Of a stretch of DNA of 64,000 nt, positions 11,293-21,690 are shown piece by piece (position 1 is the first letter of the stretch; every line of letters starts with the position of its first letter). The notes below the pieces were generated by a model. The model had not been told where the DNA came from. It ran no database searches and was given only the letters and a program-made list of their open reading frames with translations. The translations under genes were made by a program, and so were the position numbers. The stretch is from contig OW386285.2 in assembly GCA_936432065.2 (NCBI GenBank), forward strand, positions 260,160,317 to 260,224,316. Direction: 5' to 3'. This DNA comes from Rutpela maculata. Its lineage: Eukaryota; Arthropoda; Insecta; Coleoptera; Cerambycidae.

Positions 11293-12217
11293 CCTCCGAT
11301 TAAAGAACTTATATCTAGATACATAATGGCTATATTTTCTTCATATACCTTATTTGCTCCTAATATAGTCACATTATATATCCATTTAAATGGATAGATG
11401 AACATCACATCCCATAGGCAACAGAGGCGGGTATGTGTAGAAAGGAAAATGTAAAATATTGTACCTATTTTATGTAATAATTATTGGTTAACCTCTAGGA
11501 ACACTACCGCAGATTTAAAAAATATAATAGGTAAAGATGTTTTATTCAAGGGAAATATGTATTGAAAGGATATTATTTATAATATTATTATTAAAATTGT
11601 AAACTGAACAGCGTTACCACATTTGGTAGATTTTCATTTCTTTTTAGTAGAATTTTAAGGACTTTTTGTAAAGTTTGGTAGGTAAAATTTGCTGGTAGAT
11701 TTCTGATAATTCTATCAGAAATCTACCAGCAAATTTTACCTACCAAACTTTACAAAAAGTCCTTAAAATTCTACTAAAAAGAAATCAAAATCTACCAAAT
11801 GTGGTAACGCTGAAACTGAACCTCATTATGTTACGACTATGACCTACTTACTTATGAAACGATCGATTTCTGCAAACGGCACAGCACTGTTGCATGTTGC
11901 ACTAAATTGTCACTAAACTGTGTAAATATGAATAGAGAATATTATTTAGGTATTAGCAAATCACAACTTTAGATAAAATATGACTTCTTCACCACTTTTT
12001 CATCGGAGAACACGAAAAACATTCATTGACATTAATGGCGGAATGTCAAACTAAAACGATGATAATCGAACTTAACCGATCGTGTAAAGAAACAGCCGGG
12101 AGTAGGCCGATGGGCCAATTAGCAACTTATGGGAAGAAGTGCCTTAGATTGGGAGTCTTTCAGCAACACACAAACTAATGCCATTATGTATCTAGATATA
12201 AGTTCTTTAATCGGAGG
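11293..12217. mobile_element. Element with 6-bp target duplication, copy 1
   Basis: The tip CCTCCGATTAAAGAACTTAT and its inverse form a near-perfect TIR of about 38 bp (through CTAGATACATAATGGC). GTTGGA flanks both ends (11287-11292 and 12218-12223). No coding capacity. Copy 2 is at 54073-54776. A 6-bp duplication fits few superfamilies (Dada, IS3EU, Polinton-derived), and the family cannot be named from this copy. Confidence 0.85.
11609..11812. mobile_element. Near-perfect 204-bp palindromic hAT MITE nested in copy 1
   Basis: It starts CAGCGTTACCACATTTGGTA and ends with its inverse; the arms pair along almost the full length around TGATAATTCTATCA. The 8-bp duplication AAACTGAA lies at 11601-11608 and 11813-11820. 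Copy 2 of the host element has a single uninterrupted AAACTGAA near 54380, which is the empty site. The high arm identity suggests a recent insertion. Confidence 0.92.
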
Positions 12218-12333
12218 GTTGGACGCAATCTAGCATGATTGATTTTTGACTATAGCAAGTAATTTCATTTTTCGTTGAACGAACAGTGCCGATGTAGAGT
12301 CACATCCACTGAAGGCATGCAGAAATAGAAAAA

Positions 12334-12765
12334 ATGAAATTACTTGCTATAGTCAAAAAACATCCAGACCTTGAGGAGAAGATTGCTGTATTTTATAAAT
12401 CAAATTCCACATCTGAGCAAATTACCGAAGCAGGCGAAGTTATCATGATTGCAGCAAAAATTAATTTCAGTCCTGCTAGATTGCTTCCAACCCAAGATGC
12501 TGCACGATTTCACTCCCTGCGGACACACCACCAGGTAAATATAACACTTATAAATATTATGTTTGACTGTTTGCACGCACTGCAGTGGACAGTCATGCGA
12601 CAATGCTTCTGATTTAAGTATAAATATACACTCCCCAGACCTCGAAGAAGAACCAGATGATGAGGCGTTGGATAATCTCTTTTGGGCTCAAGAAACAGAA
12701 AAGAAGATAAGAGAGGGCATTTTTTGGCCTCCCTCTGACCCCATTTGGGGCTTGGGCTCGCAGTA
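12334..12765 (+). pseudogene. Transposon protein remnant with CXC-type zinc-binding tail
   Basis: A frame from 12334 reads MKLLAIVKKHPDLEEKI and ends near TQDAARFHSLRTHHQ. A second frame further on reads CTHCSGQSCDNASDLSIN and EEEPDDEALDNLFWAQE. The middle, including most of the Cys cluster, is deleted. The related intact tail at 20979-21221 shows what is missing. The left arm (11040-11290) carries the same protein on the minus strand. Host function is unlikely. Confidence 0.55.
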
Positions 12766-13115
12766 AAATGAATTTTATGAACTTATTTATAGTAGTAGTA
12801 GGTGTGTATTTCACAGATTTTTAAGTTAAAAAATTGTTAAAAATGTCAAAATATGAAAACTCTGTAAAACTTTCAACAGCTGTATCTCGGATACTATTTG
12901 ATATACTTTTAAAAAATACTAAATTGCTTTTACCAAAAAAGTAGGCCTTAGATGCCAAAATCGACAAAAACTGAAAAAAAAAAACAAAAATCTCGCAGAT
13001 TTTTGGATTTTTGATCAAGACCCGGATGTCTGCCGAGGTCGTAAACTTGGATTCAACATTAATTTTTAATCCTGTACAACATATTAAAAAAGCATAGATA
13101 CCTGATTTGATGTCA

Positions 13116-13438
13116 GATAGGATGTATAAAGTTGCTGTATTAGTGTCCTTATCTGTAAACTTTTTATTAATTATATTAATAATAATATTTATTAATTATA
13201 TTAATAAAAAGTTAACATAAAACGACGCTAAAAAGTGGTATAATTTTAATTGCGAAATTCAAAGTATAAACTGTTCCTTAAGTAGCATTATTTTATATTT
13301 AGGATTGTATAGTCCCTGCATCCTCTGTTGGTACTTTATCTATTTTATCTATTAAATGAACAGTAAATTTTTCTTTACTTAAGGTGATTTAAGTTATATT
13401 GCAATGATCATTTATTTTTTTACTTATTATTCACTTAC
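13116..13438. other. Intron with small TTAATAT palindrome
   Basis: AATTATATTAATAATAATAT (around 13165-13200) is followed by an inverse. Otherwise nothing is visible before the linker-exon donor. Confidence 0.4.
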
Positions 13439-13887
13439 CTGACCAATCCTGCCTTGCAAGACTACATTATAATTACCGTCCAGCTCAAAAACACTTTGCA
13501 TGGAATTTAAACTGTCCAAAGAAGTAGTGGCCGTAGAGAGATTTATATGGTGAAATAAACTAGAAAAATTGTAAGAATCTGAATCCTCATAATTGACTAA
13601 GTCTTGTGAGTTCAATAGCCAATTTTGCGACCCTACTCCTGAAAAACTAGACATTTCAGATATATCACTACCAACTTCGCTTGCACCAATTAAATTATCT
13701 GCATCAGTGACCATTGTGGAATCTAAAGACAAATTAAAAATTGAGTTTAAATTGGAAATATTTGTTTGGGGAATTTTACCTGTATCAGTAGACCGCAAGC
13801 TATTTGTGGAAGCCCCAGCTACATTGCGTAAACCATTAGACTTACTAACGACTTTAGCATAAAGGTGGTTTTGTCTAGAATCGTAAA
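13439..13887 (-). CDS. JH2-JH1 linker exon, low-complexity, with start of JH1 glycine loop
   Basis: A 449-bp exon with acceptor GTTTCTTTCCAG and donor CAG|GTAAGT. It encodes about 150 residues rich in Ser, Asn, Asp, Leu and Thr, with no domain I recognise, for example SEVGSDISEMSSFSGVGSQN and LVNYEDSDSYNFSS. Several tyrosines could be phosphorylation sites, but none matches a clear STAT-docking consensus. The last residues, GRIGQ, join GFYGEV of the next exon to make a standard GxGxxGxV loop. The JH2-JH1 linker in known JAKs is much shorter, so this is an unusual insertion. Reading frame and splice signals are clean. Confidence 0.88.
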
Positions 13888-13937
13888 CTGGAAAGAAACT
13901 CGGTTTAATTTAACTAATTAGAACAAGATGAGATATA

Positions 13938-14291
13938 CAGGGTGTTTGGATATCGATAGAAAGTTTTAGAGATAGATGATAGAGGTCTTTTAGAACTACT
14001 GAAAGGTTTTATTTATGTTAAATAGTTTTTTCTTAATTTTCTATGGGTTCCTCATAACAATACAAAAAAGAGTGAGGAGTTTTTTTTACAGTGGATCATG
14101 TCATATTTAACAGACATTTCTTGAGGTAAAAGTCCATGAAACGATTTCAAATGAACATGACGTTAGTATTGGTGTGCCACAGGGCTCGGTAATGGGCTCT
14201 TTAATTTTTTGATTTGTTGTTATATGGTCATATAGGTTTCAAATGAGGGGGGTCATCCATAAAACTTTCTATTGATGTAACAAACACCTTG
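13938..14291. mobile_element. TA-flanked mariner-like ends around a LINE fragment
   Basis: TA|CAGGGTGTTTGG at 13936 and CAAACACCTTG|TA at 14281-14293 are inverse, with the TA duplication of Tc1/mariner. AGAAAGTTTTA is also inverted just inside. The centre carries a reverse-transcriptase piece (next entry), so the inside is not a normal mariner. Confidence 0.65.
14085..14210 (+). pseudogene. LINE reverse transcriptase fragment
   Basis: The plus strand reads WIMSYLTDIS, a stop, then after a frame change IGVPQGSVMGSLIF. SYL...GVPQGSVLGP..F is the core of Jockey/R1/CR1-type reverse transcriptases (domains 3-4). It is only about 40 codons and disrupted. Confidence 0.7.
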
Positions 14292-14894
14292 TATATAAGC
14301 AGAATGTGAAAAAAATCACTCTATAAATATAGCATTTTGCAGACCTATAAGCAACATTAATACTCTCAAAGGTTACCTACAATTATTAGTGTAGGGAGAA
14401 AGTGGGGCAATACAATTTCCATTATACAAAATAAAAATAACAAGTAGTGTAGCTTTATTAAAAAAACAGTTATAAACAATTTTTAATTAAATAATTTTAA
14501 TACAAAATCAAACAAAACTAGAGCTATGTATAATATATTTCTCGTCGGATTTTGAACAACTCCTGTGCAAATTAATGCTACTACTACTTTATAATTATTA
14601 AAAATTCGATAAAGTTTTTGTTTTCATTAAGAAACTATTATAAGAGAAAATTTATTAAATCTTCTAAACCAAACAAGATAACAAATAAATAGAAGAAAAT
14701 AAGAGGTAAATAAAATGAACAACGATTTTAGTTAATTCCAAGAAAATTGTCAGTGACAGCTAAAAAAAGTTTGGGGTGGCAAAATGAATCATGGGAGAGA
14801 AAAATATAGCATCTTGTGTACAAAGACGTATAAAATTGCCGCAATTAATTTTTTTTATTTCTAAGATTTTTATTTGTCAGTTGAATTGCCAAAT

Positions 14895-15175
14895 TGCTGA
14901 GGGGTAAACCGTTAGCCAGAATTTGTACACTAAAGTGAATTGCAATGCACATAATGCACATAATTCACCGCAATGCATTGCTGAAGTATTTAAATACACC
15001 AAAATTGCAATTCATCGCTGAGACATAAAAATGCATCTGCAAAGCATTAAAATTCACTAAAATGCATCCGCGAAGCATTGCAGTGCTTCGAAATGCAGCC
15101 ACTGTGCGTTGCAATGCACTAAAATGCACCCTTCACATTTCACAATGCATCGATGTGCATAAGCACGATATTTCA
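14895..15175. repeat. Cluster of GCATTGCA / AATGCA motifs (left)
   Basis: Dense irregular copies of AATGCA, GCATTGCA and GAATTGC in both orientations. It pairs in style with the cluster at 17640-17815. The two flank a hAT MITE and 1.5 kb of other sequence, so they may be subterminal binding-site arrays of one element of about 2.9 kb. No terminal repeat was found. Confidence 0.55.
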
Positions 15176-15624
15176 ATTATTTTCCCTGCATTTTAATAAA
15201 TCCAAATATTTTACTTAAAGTCTCGTTTCCTAATTCATGTGTAATTTGTGAGTTTCAAGTTAAACAATTTCATATATAACCCGAAAATATCTGTTAAATA
15301 AACGCCGAAATAATGTTGTAAGTTGTACGCTAAATTGTAGATGTATGTCATGTAATTAGATATTTTTACACCGATGGAACGGAGCAGGCATATGAGTTTA
15401 AAATTTGATCTTGTTTGTCTGTTATTTCATAATTTTAAAACAATTGCATTCATTTTGATGCAGTATTCTGTAAATGGTGGACAATTATTTAAACTGGGAT
15501 CATAGATACGTAGATACTAACCCTCGTACTGAAACATTCTCGGAAACAACAAAGAGTATCGTCGATGTTAGTAGTTTTTAATGGAGTTTTTAATATTCAA
15601 AGTGATAAAGTTCTGTCAAACTAA

Positions 15625-16634
15625 CAGAGATGGGTCAAGGAAACTTTCCATTGGAAAGTTTCCAGGAAAATTTCGGAAGTTTCCGGAACGGAGTTTTGAT
15701 AAAAATGAAAGTTTCCTTTAAAATATTTGAATATTCCGAAAGTTTCCAAAATTCCATGGAAGTTTCCAAAACTCCGGGACACATATTTACTCATAAATTT
15801 GAAATTACCGCCACGATGATCTAACATAACCTCAAACGCCAGAAATCCAGTTTTAATTTGTTGATATTTTTACAAAATCAAAAATTAATCGGATGTTTGA
15901 TGACGTAGGGTTTCATATGGTCACCGCTCGGATTATTACTATTGGCATTAGCACAGAATTTCTGTAATTTCGTGCAATTGGCTATGATCAAGGATTAGTT
16001 GACAGATATATGATAAGTTACGTTTATTTGTATACCCGCACTATCGCTTCCCGATGAATAATATCTAGCATTTTTTTCTGTTACATTAAAAACGAAAATG
16101 ATTAAAAAGAAAGGTACTTTTATTTTTTTACAAATTATAAGATATTATTTAATTTAATACATTTAGTGTTATTTTAATTAAATAATATGTAGATGTTATT
16201 TCTGTCTTGCCTTCTATATTTCCATTTCTGCACAAAATAGGAGTTACGACTTACATATGACATTATTTACATAAATTTGTAATTTTATAATCCACATATT
16301 TATCACATTCTATAAATTATTTTATTTATATTTAATTATTTAATAATTCAAACAAAACAAATTACTGGGGTAACCACCCAATTGCTCCATATTCTTCATA
16401 GCACGGGGCACATATAGCGGGTGTCATATAATATCAGTTATTTGGTAAAAGTCTGTAAAAGTAATGTAAATAATATATTTATATGCACTTATTTGGTATC
16501 AAAATGAAGCTTAGATCATTACGAATCAGATTTCACCATAAAATAGACTCTGAATATTCCCAATGGAAAGTTTCCAGGAAAGCTTCCTGGAAACTTTCGG
16601 AGTAATCAAAACTCCGGGAGTTTACCCATCTCTG
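15625..16634. mobile_element. hAT-type non-autonomous element (CAGAGATGGGT ends)
   Basis: CAGAGATGGGT at 15625 and its inverse ACCCATCTCTG ending 16634, with perfect 8-bp duplication CAAACTAA (15617-15624 and 16635-16642). Subterminal GGAAAGTTTCC / GGAAACTTTCC motifs are shared with 6520-6986. No transposase frame. Confidence 0.9.
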
Positions 16635-16642
16635 CAAACTAA

Positions 16643-17639
16643 TGAAATTGTACGTAAATGACGGAACTAAGACGTCACCAAAGCACACTTTTCAATAAAT
16701 ACAATTTTTCGTTTTCAAATTGGGTTTGTTTTCAAATAATTTTTGAGATCTATGCGGCAGTTTTCTCGAAAATGGTTGGAATTATCAAGTTCTATCAAGT
16801 GTACCTTTTTTATGTAGAAATTACTCCTGCATAAGATTTGATAGTCAAAAGTGCCGCTACATTTCGTGAAAAAAAAAAGAAAAAAATATTCATCATCAGG
16901 TATAGCTCATGAGGCGCCCTCCACGAGCTAGCGTGATGTATTGCATAAATTATTGTTTCTTAGCTTACAGAATGTTTTCTTACCAAATTGGGACAAGATC
17001 GGTCAAGAGGTAGTTGATATTGCAAAAAAAAAAATTACAATTTTGACACCCTGCATCTTTTTCCACAGCAACAATTTACTAAAGCATGTTTGGTTATATC
17101 CTCATATTTTGGTCCAAAGAATCTACCCTTGAACTATGGCCCATTATTAATGGTCCACCCTGTATAGACAACATATTTTTTCATTTAAATTAAATTATTT
17201 TTTAATAGTAGTTTCCGCGGTAGTTTTGAATGTCATGTCAAATAATAAAGTAATACTTTCCACATAATTCTTATATTTTATGCCCTCGTCAAAATTGTTA
17301 TTTAAAATAAAAAGAAAAGTGTCGGCAATTTTCTTCAAATCCCAATTTAATTAAATGCAAATTTATAACCAGTCTACACTTTAATTATTCAGAATAACAA
17401 CTAATAGGAATTAGTTTTGCTTGAATGTAAATAAAAAACTTATTTCTTACAAGTAACCATATAATATTCAATATAATTTATACCTACTAACATTTTTATT
17501 TTATTTAACAACTTCTCGATTGTAAACAAAGTTTTTTCACAACCGACACTATCACTATCAGACTGTAACCCTGTTGCTTGCTGTGAAACTGATTGACGCG
17601 CATGCACCGTCCTCCTAAATCGTAATAAAATGCAGCACA
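16643..17639. other. Intron, repeat fragments only
   Basis: No gene. CCACCCTGTATAGACA near 17156 resembles a transposon tip without a visible partner. Confidence 0.35.
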
Positions 17640-17815
17640 ATTCCACACAATGCACAAAAATGCACGTAAACGCATCGAAATGCACTGCTAAGCATTGCAA
17701 TGCATCGTAATGCTCCACAATTCACTAACAATGCATTTAAATTCACCGTCGGCATTTAAATGCACCAACTATGCATTGCAATTCATTGCAAATTGCCATA
17801 AATTACTATGAGCAA
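17640..17815. repeat. Cluster of GCATTGCA / AATGCA motifs (right)
   Basis: Same motif vocabulary as 14895-15175 (AAATGCACTGCTAAGCATTG, TATGCATTGCAATTCATTGC), in an AT-rich setting. Confidence 0.55.
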
Positions 17816-17829
17816 ATTACCGGTAAATT

Positions 17830-18316
17830 ACAATTGGTAGGTCTCTGAGAGTTTATTAAGTATCCAAAAGTAAGTTTGGTTTTTGTCATACACCATTTTT
17901 ACAACAAATATCGAAGAAACAAAATTTACTGAAAAAGTTAGTATAACTAGAAACCTATACGAAATCATTAAAGTAACTTAGTAAAAGTAATAAAAAAAAT
18001 ACAAGGTTATGAATGCGTGTCTAAAGTTTTTTATACACAACTGTATTGGAAACATATTTAAATATTATGCATTGAGCCTTTAAGCTATAATATTTCTATT
18101 GTATTTATTGTTTTGAACCAAGCACTAGCACCACACAGAGAGTCAGAGTAGTCTGTGTATTTTTGTCTGAAGTTACAAGGAAAAATATTTTAACTGAATA
18201 TAAACTACCAGGTTCGATAATTTCAGGACATTTTTATATTTCTTTTCTCTTACCTTTTTGTTTTGCTTATAAGTTTGCAATGAACAAACAATTATAATTA
18301 ATGCTGGTCGACTTAC
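17830..18316. other. Intron, nothing recognised
   Basis: AT-rich sequence without ORFs or paired repeats, leading to the donor of the last JH2 exon. Confidence 0.4.
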
Positions 18317-18464
18317 CCTGGTACAAAATTTGATTAATATCTCGGCTCAGGGCTTGCGGCTTTTTTCTCTTATGTGGGTCAATGTCCCAACATTCTTTCA
18401 TGAGGCTATAAATTTCGTTTGGGCACTTTTCAGGTTGTTTTAGTCTTTTACCACTGATGTACCA
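18317..18464 (-). CDS. JH2 pseudokinase exon 5: C-terminal helices
   Basis: A 148-bp exon, in phase 0 and out phase 1, acceptor GGTATTTTAG and donor CAGG|GTAAGT. It encodes KRLKQPEKCPNEIYSLMKEC, WDIDPHKRKKPQALSRDI and NQILYQ. This is the usual kinase C-lobe end (L..P..CP..IY.LM..CW..DP..R....L..DI), with Lys-Lys where active kinases have Arg-Pro. It closes the pseudokinase and runs into the linker exon. Confidence 0.9.
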
Positions 18465-18854
18465 CTAAAATACCATTAAATTATTGTACGAAATGTTACT
18501 TTAAAATAATATAAAAAATTGATTTTTATCACATTCAAAAATATTCAATTTAAGAAAAAAAGACTTAGTGTAAGCAAATTGTAGTTTTTTAAGAAGCTCC
18601 AAAGATTTTTCAAAAATATCGTTTTTTAAAATAATTAATATTTTTATTTGTAATTCTCCGTAATAAGTAAAATGAGAAATTCTCATGCTTTTTATTTTTT
18701 TGCAAAAAAAAAAACAAAATGGGCCTATGTAGTTTTATTCACGATTTATTTACAAACAATTTGATTTTTTTTTGTCTGATCCGATGAACAGAACCCAAGA
18801 ATTAAAAAAAACTAAACAAAAACATATTTTTCAAAATTGGCCCTTTAAGTAACA

Positions 18855-19168
18855 ACAGTACACAAAAAGAAAGTTGTGAAACTGAAACAAAACCTGTCAA
18901 AATGTACGTATCTTTGTCTGCTGAATCCGAATCTGCCATGAGATTTGGCCTGTCATGGGATTTTTTTTCTACTATCAATTTATTCCTTAAATATCCCAGT
19001 ATTTGCGGAGTAAATTGACAGTAGGAAAAAATCTTAATGACTTAGAGCCTTTTTATCATCAAATTTGGATTCAGCGCACCACAATACATATAAAAAGAGG
19101 CGTCTGGTCATCAGTTCAGATTTTTGTTTTTTTGTGTGTGTGTCAGTGGACCAGCATGGCACCTCAAC

Positions 19169-19200
<32 letters not shown>

Positions 19201-19262
19201 ATGTATACATACATTTTGACAGTTCTGTTTCAGGTTCGTCACTTATTTTTTTTTTGTGTGTC
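18855..19262. repeat. Inverted-repeat element with an (AC)n microsatellite
   Basis: AAACCTGTCAAAATGTACGT at about 18893 and the inverse of that block at about 19205-19235 form imperfect arms that extend outward (AAAGTTGTGAAACTGAAAC and its counterpart). An (AC)n run occupies 19169-19195. The overlapping open frames at 19003-19334 are explained by this low-complexity tract. Confidence 0.6.
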
Positions 19263-19494
19263 GGTGTAATCGATGAAAAAGTCCAGTTTCATGCGACTAT
19301 ATTTAACATTTTGAAATTAAAGTTGACACTTTAACGGAACCTCTAGGAAACGAATATGCCCATAAATCCATGCTTAATTAATTCAAAGATAAATTTAATG
19401 AACATCAAAAAACGGCAAATTGGAAATGGTTTAACAACTGTTTCTTAAATGGGAATTTTCCCGTTAAATAATAAAGCCTATTACTATTATTTAC

Positions 19495-19645
19495 CCTCAT
19501 AGTTTGTCCATGATCTGCCGATTTAATTTCTTCTCCAAATGAGAACATTTCCCACAAAGTGGTAGCAAATGACCATACATCTGCCTCAATAGAACGTTTT
19601 GCATAATTTAAATTTGAATAACATTCAACTGGTATCCAATGCACT
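19495..19645 (-). CDS. JH2 pseudokinase exon 4: WIPVE segment and alpha-F
   Basis: A 151-bp exon separated from the preceding one by only a 50-bp intron. It encodes VHWIPVECYS, RSIEADVWSFATTLWEMFSF and GEE, equivalent to the JAK JH2 segment WIAPE ... ADKWSFGTTLWE. Acceptor ATATTTCAG, donor AGG|GTAAAT, out phase 0. The motif order and spacing fit an intact C-lobe. Confidence 0.92.
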
Positions 19646-19695
19646 CTGAAATATGAAAGTCAATAGAAATAATAATGTTGTAAAGATATACGTAC

Positions 19696-19820
19696 TCTGA
19701 AGAAGCATATGAGGTATGTATTCCAGGATCTGTTAACTTTACAGTAAAGGAATTGTCATCGTGTGAGTTTACCATCAATTTTCGACACCTTATATTGCCA
19801 TGGACAATATCATTTTCTGT
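19696..19820 (-). CDS. JH2 pseudokinase exon 3: HGN catalytic loop and DPG motif
   Basis: A 125-bp exon, phase 0 to 2, acceptor TTCTCTTATAG and donor GA|GTACGT. It encodes DIVHGNIRCRKLMVN and VKLTDPGIHTSYASSE. Active kinases have HRD and DFG here. HGN and DPG are the substitutions found in JAK JH2 domains and remove the catalytic Asp and the usual DFG Phe. The domain is therefore predicted to be a regulatory pseudokinase that restrains or tunes JH1, by analogy with JAKs. Confidence 0.93.
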
Positions 19821-20689
19821 CTATAAGAGAAAAAAATATATAATTAACCTCAAAATTAGTAACGTTGGAGTTCGTACCACTAGACTGTTTTATTTTCATT
19901 AATATATAAAACATTACTATGTAAACTGGAAAACTATAAACATGCATCAGCTTATCGTCTTTCATGGAAGAAACCTGTTTCATATCAAAGTTTCGAGCAC
20001 ATAAAATTTATTATGAGTATTTGGCCACGCATCTTCCTAAATATATAAAATTTATAGGTTATGAATATCCATAAGCTTTTCCCAATTCAATTTTGTACCG
20101 TTGGTGGATCGTTTCTGAATCAACTAATGACCGACTATTGCGCAGACATTACTTCTATACTCTTTGATGATTGGAGTTCAGATGGAATGGATTCTACATT
20201 ATTTATAAAAGCTACATACAAGTTTAAAAGATCAAAACACTTTAGGACCGTGACACGCCTTATGCCTCATGGGTGACATGAGAGCAATCCCAAGCAACAA
20301 TTTTAGTAGTTTCTACGTTAGTAGTTACCATTAGTGGAACTTTAAAGGTTTCCGGAACTAAGGATTGTTACGTAATGGGAACCATCCTTCTACTAAGCAT
20401 TCACCAAAATGGGGAATAATAATTACGTAGCAAGTTACTATTCCGGTACTTCTACCGTTACCGTGTCGAGGACTAGGTTATTACGTAAACGGGATGTAAC
20501 CAAGTAGTAGAAATGACTAACGTTTGGAACAGCTCAGCTGACCGAAATGAGAGCGCAAACTATATATTTGACTCTCTGTTATTCGAATATAATTCAGTAA
20601 TATTACAGTTCAAATTGCGATATATCCGACAAAATTCATAAAGTTTTGAAAATTGGTGGAAATAATCAGGACAGCATATGTAATAATAA

Positions 20690-21690
20690 ACCGAAAAGTT
20701 CCCACCCCTAAATTGTGTGCTTCATCCCCTACGACATAGTATTCACCCCAATTTTCGCTTTTTTAAAATTATCCATGAAATGGTGCATTTTACGACAAAA
20801 ATACCTATGTACAAAAGTGTTCTACAGGAAATTCTCTACAAAAAAAGGTTTTTAGACCATTTCTCCTCAAACGAATAGTACGTTGGTAAATCAGGGCCGT
20901 AATTAGCGCAAGTCATATAATTCGTTATCTATTTACCATCACCGAAATGTTCGGTGTTACTATGCAGCACATCATTCCGTGACGCTCAAAGCTACCGATT
21001 GGGGGTGGAAAAAAGTTGGCGGTATATTAATCCCAATAATGACTATAAAAGAACCAGCTCCCGAATCTGTTTTAACGCTTATTTCATGTTCACGTGAATT
21101 AGGGTGCGAATACAGGTGTAGTTGCAGAAGAGCAGGCTTGCGTTGCTCTACAATGTGTTATCATTGCCATGGACAATCATGCTTGAATGTTGAATCTGTG
21201 GAAGACGACCAAGATTTATAATTAACATTTGATAATTAGTGGATTAGGCCTACAGGGGATACCACTTTAAAAAAAACGCGCCAAGTACTTTACCTCTAGG
21301 GTGGTGTGGAAATAAGTACAACACGGTCTTTTTATAGAGGTGAGGGGGTGGAAGTTGTATATTTATTAAAATTGTAAATAAATTTTAGTGCCTACTGCTA
21401 TTTTAAGCGTTAAACGTTAAACTTTAAGGTAGATCGTACTGTAAAGAGTGCTAGTCAGAACCAACCCTTATGTTTGCGCCATATTTCCCACGTTATTATT
21501 AATTTTAGGAAAAAAATGGTAAAAACCTTTTTGATAGAGAATTTTCCAAGGAACAATTTTGTATATAGGTATTTTTGTCGAAAATTACACCGTTGCCGAG
21601 ATAATCTAGAAAAACTCAAAATGGGGGTAGAAAGGACGTCCTGGGGGATGAAGCACACTATTTAGGGATGGGAACTTTTTGGTTTAGTAA
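20690..21690. repeat. Inverted repeat flanking the CXC protein remnant
   Basis: GAAAAGTTCCCACCCCTAAA at about 20692 and the inverse block at about 21662-21684 match, and homology continues inward (GTGTGCTTCATCCCC and its inverse GGGGGATGAAGCACAC). Arms are about 200 bp and the coding remnant sits in the loop, the same design as the element at 8725-13115. Confidence 0.65.
20937..21221 (+). pseudogene. Transposon-associated CXC-domain protein, C-terminal part
   Basis: The frame reads CYYAAHHSVTLKATDWGWKK, then EPAPESVLTLISCS, GCEYRCSCRRAGLRCSTMCY and HCHGQSCLN, and stops at 21219-21221. Nine cysteines in the C-x-C...C-x4-C-x2-C spacing resemble the tesmin/CXC class. This tail, with WGW and PAP..L upstream, recurs in many arthropod repeat proteins as far as I recall. 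The usual upstream ARFHS-type part is missing here but present at 12480. Likely a dead transposon protein. Confidence 0.65.

Larger units (their letters stand above)
8725..13115. mobile_element. Palindromic transposon with CXC-protein remnants, split by later insertions
   Basis: Left arm 8725-9222 plus 10976-11290 pairs with right arm 12480-13115. Both ends carry CCTGACATCAAAT, TGTTGTACAGGATTAAAAAT and a block of CAGTTTTTGTCGATTTTGGC. The left arm is interrupted by the piggyBac-type MITE at 9227, and the loop by the element at 11293. Each arm encodes an inverted copy of the same protein tail. The autonomous family is not identified. Confidence 0.7.

Noticed and set aside
19003..19334. Overlapping ORFs rich in Thr-His
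   Set aside because: They are translations of an (AC)n microsatellite.
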